Shown: piece after piece, positions 40,780 through 42,573 of the stretch | Numbering within the stretch: the stretch's first letter is position 1 | How the letters are laid out: each line of letters begins with the position of its first letter | NCBI RefSeq assembly: GCF_007896895.1 | Contig: NZ_VOGW01000185.1 | Location: 110,947-153,519 of the forward strand | Source: Streptomyces misionensis | GTDB lineage: Bacteria > Actinomycetota > Actinomycetes > Streptomycetales > Streptomycetaceae | DNA: 42,573 bases | Reading direction: 5' to 3' | Notes under the pieces: model-generated | Told to the model about the DNA's origin: nothing | The model's database searches: none | The model's input: the letters and a program-made list of their open reading frames with translations, nothing else | Translations under genes and position numbers: made by a program

Positions 40780-41580
40780 ATGACCACCGCCACCATCCGA
40801 CCCGGCGACCGGAGGATCAGTCCGGTTTTCGTCGGGATCCTGGCCGTGACGGCGGTCGCCGGCTGGGCCACCTGGACCGGCTATGCCGCGCGGCCCGGCG
40901 TCGCGGTGTTCCTGTTCGTGACGGCGGCCTGGATCCTCTCCCTGTGCCTGCACGAGTACGCGCACGCCCGCACCGCCCTGCACAGCGGCGACATCACCAT
41001 CGGCGCCAAGGGCTATCTGACCCTGAACCCGCTGAAGTACACGCACGCGCTGCTGAGCGTCGTGCTGCCGGTGCTGTTCGTGATCATGGGCGGGATCGGG
41101 CTGCCGGGCGGCGCGGTGTTCATCGAGCGGGGCCGCATCCGGAGCCGCCGGCGGCTGAGCCTGATCTCAGCCGCGGGCCCGCTGACGAACGCGCTGTTCG
41201 CGGCCGTGTGCACCGCCCCGTTCTGGCTGCACGCGCTGGACGGCGTGCCGCGCGACTTCCGGTACGCGCTGGCGTTCCTCGCGCTGCTCCAGGTGACGGC
41301 GGCGCTGCTGAACTTCCTGCCGGTGCCGGGGCTGGACGGCTACGGCGTGCTGGAGCCGTGGCTGTCGTACCGGGTGAAGCGGCAGGTGGAGCCGTTCGCG
41401 CCGTTCGGACTGCTGTTCGTGTTCGCGCTGCTGTGGGTGCCGTCGCTGAACACCGCGTTCTTCTCCCTGATCGACACGATCCTGCGCGGGCTGGGCGTGG
41501 ACACCGCCTTCTCGGACTGCGGTTACTGGCTGTACCGGTTCTGGAACGGCACCCCCGAGGTGTGCACGTTCAGCCCGTGA
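40780..41580 (+). CDS. M50-family membrane metalloprotease (site-2 protease)
   Basis: ATG at 40,780 is preceded by AGGAGCAGGAG. The 266-residue protein has about six membrane segments. The catalytic zinc motif is SLCLHEYAHA (HExxH) in the second segment (AWILSLCLHEYAHARTAL). A second conserved motif is NFLPVPGLDGYG (N-x-x-P-x-x-x-LDG) near residue 185. The arrangement resembles the SpoIVFB/Rip branch without a PDZ domain. It should cut a membrane-bound protein inside the bilayer, often an anti-sigma factor. No substrate candidate is obvious. It overlaps the 3' end of the next, convergent gene by 11 bp. Confidence 0.9.
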   Translation: MTTATIRPGDRRISPVFVGILAVTAVAGWATWTGYAARPGVAVFLFVTAAWILSLCLHEYAHARTALHSGDITIGAKGYLTLNPLKYTHALLSVVLPVLFVIMGGIGLPGGAVFIERGRIRSRRRLSLISAAGPLTNALFAAVCTAPFWLHALDGVPRDFRYALAFLALLQVTAALLNFLPVPGLDGYGVLEPWLSYRVKRQVEPFAPFGLLFVFALLWVPSLNTAFFSLIDTILRGLGVDTAFSDCGYWLYRFWNGTPEVCTFSP

Positions 41581-41758
41581 CCGGCCCGTCCTGCGCGGCG
41601 GCGCGGGCCCGCTTGACGTAGTACCAGGTCATGTTGGACGACAGGCCCGCCAGCAGCACCCACACGATCCCCAGCCAGCTGCCCTGGACGAAGGAGACCA
41701 CGGCCGCGGCCACGGAGAGCACGCAGACGACGAGGGTGTAGAGGGCGATGCGGGGCAT
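41570..41758 (-). CDS. Small membrane protein, two helices
   Basis: ATG at 41,758 with AGGAG ten bases upstream gives 62 residues: MPRIALYTLVVCVLSVAAAV, SFVQGSWLGIVWVLLAGLSS, then NMTWYYVKRARAAAQDGPVT. It has two membrane helices and a basic cytoplasmic end. The family is unknown; related short proteins are common in Streptomyces. Its stop lies inside the M50 gene (tail-to-tail overlap of 11 bp). Confidence 0.7.
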   Translation of the reverse strand: MPRIALYTLVVCVLSVAAAVVSFVQGSWLGIVWVLLAGLSSNMTWYYVKRARAAAQDGPVTG

Positions 41759-41858
41759 GACGGGTGGCTCCTGTCGGGGGACACTGCTACGGCGAACAGT
41801 GTCCCCCATGGCCGGCGGCGGCTCGTAGGAAGGTCGGCCCGGACCCGCCGGACGAAGG

Positions 41859-42563
41859 TCACACGTCGGTGAGCCGCAGCCCCGCGTGCGCCTTGTAGCG
41901 GCGGTTGACCGAGATCAGGTTGGCGACCAGCGACTCGACCTGGTGGGCGTTGCGCAGCCGGCCCGCGAAGACGCCCCGCATGCCCGGGATGCGCCCGGCG
42001 AGCGCCTGCACGATCTCCACGTCGGCGCGCTGCTCGCCGAGCACCATGACGTCGGTGTCGATCCGCTCGATCTCCGGGTCCTGGAGCAGCACGGCCGACA
42101 GGTGGTGGAAGGCGGCGGTGACCCGGGAGTCCGGGAGCAGCGCGGCGGCCTGCTCGGCGGCGCTGCCCTCCTCGGGCTTGAGCGCGTAGGCGCCCCTCTT
42201 GTCGAAGCCGAGCGGGTTGACGCAGTCCACGACGAGCTTGCCGGCCAGCTCGGCACTGAGCGACTTCAGCGTGTCGCCGTGGCCGTCCCACGGTACGGCG
42301 ACGATCACGATGTCGCTGCGGCGCGCGGCCTCGGCGTTGTCGGCGCCCTCGACGCCGTGGCCGAGTTCCCCGGCGGCGGCCTGGGCACGGTCGGCGGACC
42401 GGGAGCCGATGATCACCTTCTGCCCGGCCCTGGCGAGCCGGTAGGCGAGTCCCTTGCCCTGCGGCCCGGTGCCGCCGAGCACGCCGACGACGAGTCCGGA
42501 GACGTCGGGCAGGTCCCAGGGGTCCTTGGCGGGAGCCTTCTGTGCGCTGTCGGTAGAGGTCAT
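41859..42563 (-). CDS. npdG: F420H2:NADP oxidoreductase (NPDG type)
   Basis: The complete 234-residue protein transfers hydride between NADPH and coenzyme F420. The nucleotide-binding start is VVGVLGGTGPQGKGLAYRLA (GxGxxG-like) followed by VIIGSRS, which is typical of NADP binding. Further conserved parts are DIVIVAVPWDGH, LVVDCVNPLGFDKRGAY, AAFHHLSAVLLQDPE and VMVLGE. The C-terminus ends with VESLVANLISVNRRYKAHAG. The N-terminal 25 residues are an extension without known role. F420 serves redox steps in actinobacterial secondary metabolism. The neighbouring genes give no specific pathway. Confidence 0.93.
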   Translation of the reverse strand: MTSTDSAQKAPAKDPWDLPDVSGLVVGVLGGTGPQGKGLAYRLARAGQKVIIGSRSADRAQAAAGELGHGVEGADNAEAARRSDIVIVAVPWDGHGDTLKSLSAELAGKLVVDCVNPLGFDKRGAYALKPEEGSAAEQAAALLPDSRVTAAFHHLSAVLLQDPEIERIDTDVMVLGEQRADVEIVQALAGRIPGMRGVFAGRLRNAHQVESLVANLISVNRRYKAHAGLRLTDV

Positions 42564-42573
42564 GGGGTGACTC

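Overview
The window is GC-rich, GTG-start-rich DNA typical of a Streptomyces chromosome. The housekeeping genes fit this: a GlnA2-type glutamine synthetase-like enzyme, NsrR with a flavohaemoglobin, a DUF397/XRE/ATP-binding cluster, panB, an AfsR/SARP-type regulator and an F420:NADPH oxidoreductase. I see no tRNA, rRNA or CRISPR array. All calls come from reading the sequence; no database search was run.

Layout. (1) 1-2,760: core genes (partial DUF72 protein, secreted acid phosphatase-type phosphoesterase, membrane-anchored receiver-like protein, conserved hypothetical). (2) 2,760-10,230: an accessory island. It holds at least three decayed IS5-like elements, one short internally deleted (MITE-like) derivative, a bacterial serpin, an unknown multi-pass membrane protein, a lactococcin-972-like bacteriocin gene broken by a frameshift and by an IS at its 5' end, a GNAT acetyltransferase, a scrap of an IS1182-like transposase, a small unknown protein and a tiny glycine-heptad membrane protein. 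A diverged 360-370 bp direct repeat (7,850-8,209 and 9,951-10,320) carries an integrase-like C-terminus plus the 3' end of glnA2. This suggests mobile elements were repeatedly inserted at the glnA2 3' end. (3) 10,234-17,260: glnA2, hmp and nsrR with two matching 11-1-11 operators, a DUF3105 gene interrupted by an in-frame TAA, DUF305, and a secreted S53 (sedolisin-like) protease. (4) 17,413-24,981: a 2,065-residue secreted RHS/YD-repeat protein ending in a hydrophobic glycine-rich tip, with a 61-residue two-helix membrane gene 17 bp downstream (possible immunity partner); then a ruined purple acid phosphatase gene and a small secreted protein. (5) 25,161-27,869: Streptomyces-type regulatory genes (HTH-like protein, DUF397, XRE/DUF5753, small protein, HATPase). 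(6) 28,027-28,500: a secreted protein made of three almost identical 40-residue QxW repeats, read here as a beta-trefoil lectin grown by recent tandem duplication. (7) 28,578-36,588: MFS exporter, membrane EEP-family phosphodiesterase, TetR/MFS pair with a 21-bp palindromic operator, panB, and a DrrA/DrrB-like ABC exporter. (8) 36,602-42,563: SARP-NB-ARC-TPR regulator with DUF6578 upstream, M50 metalloprotease, small membrane protein, npdG.

How parts fit together. Hmp detoxifies nitric oxide under NsrR control. The ABC exporter start is preceded by four 11-bp direct repeats, the spacing used by SARP regulators, and a SARP gene lies convergent just beyond the exporter. The strongest leads are the RHS tip with its possible immunity gene, the three-fold repeat lectin, the glnA2 insertion hotspot with its bacteriocin/serpin cargo, and the SARP-like repeat array.
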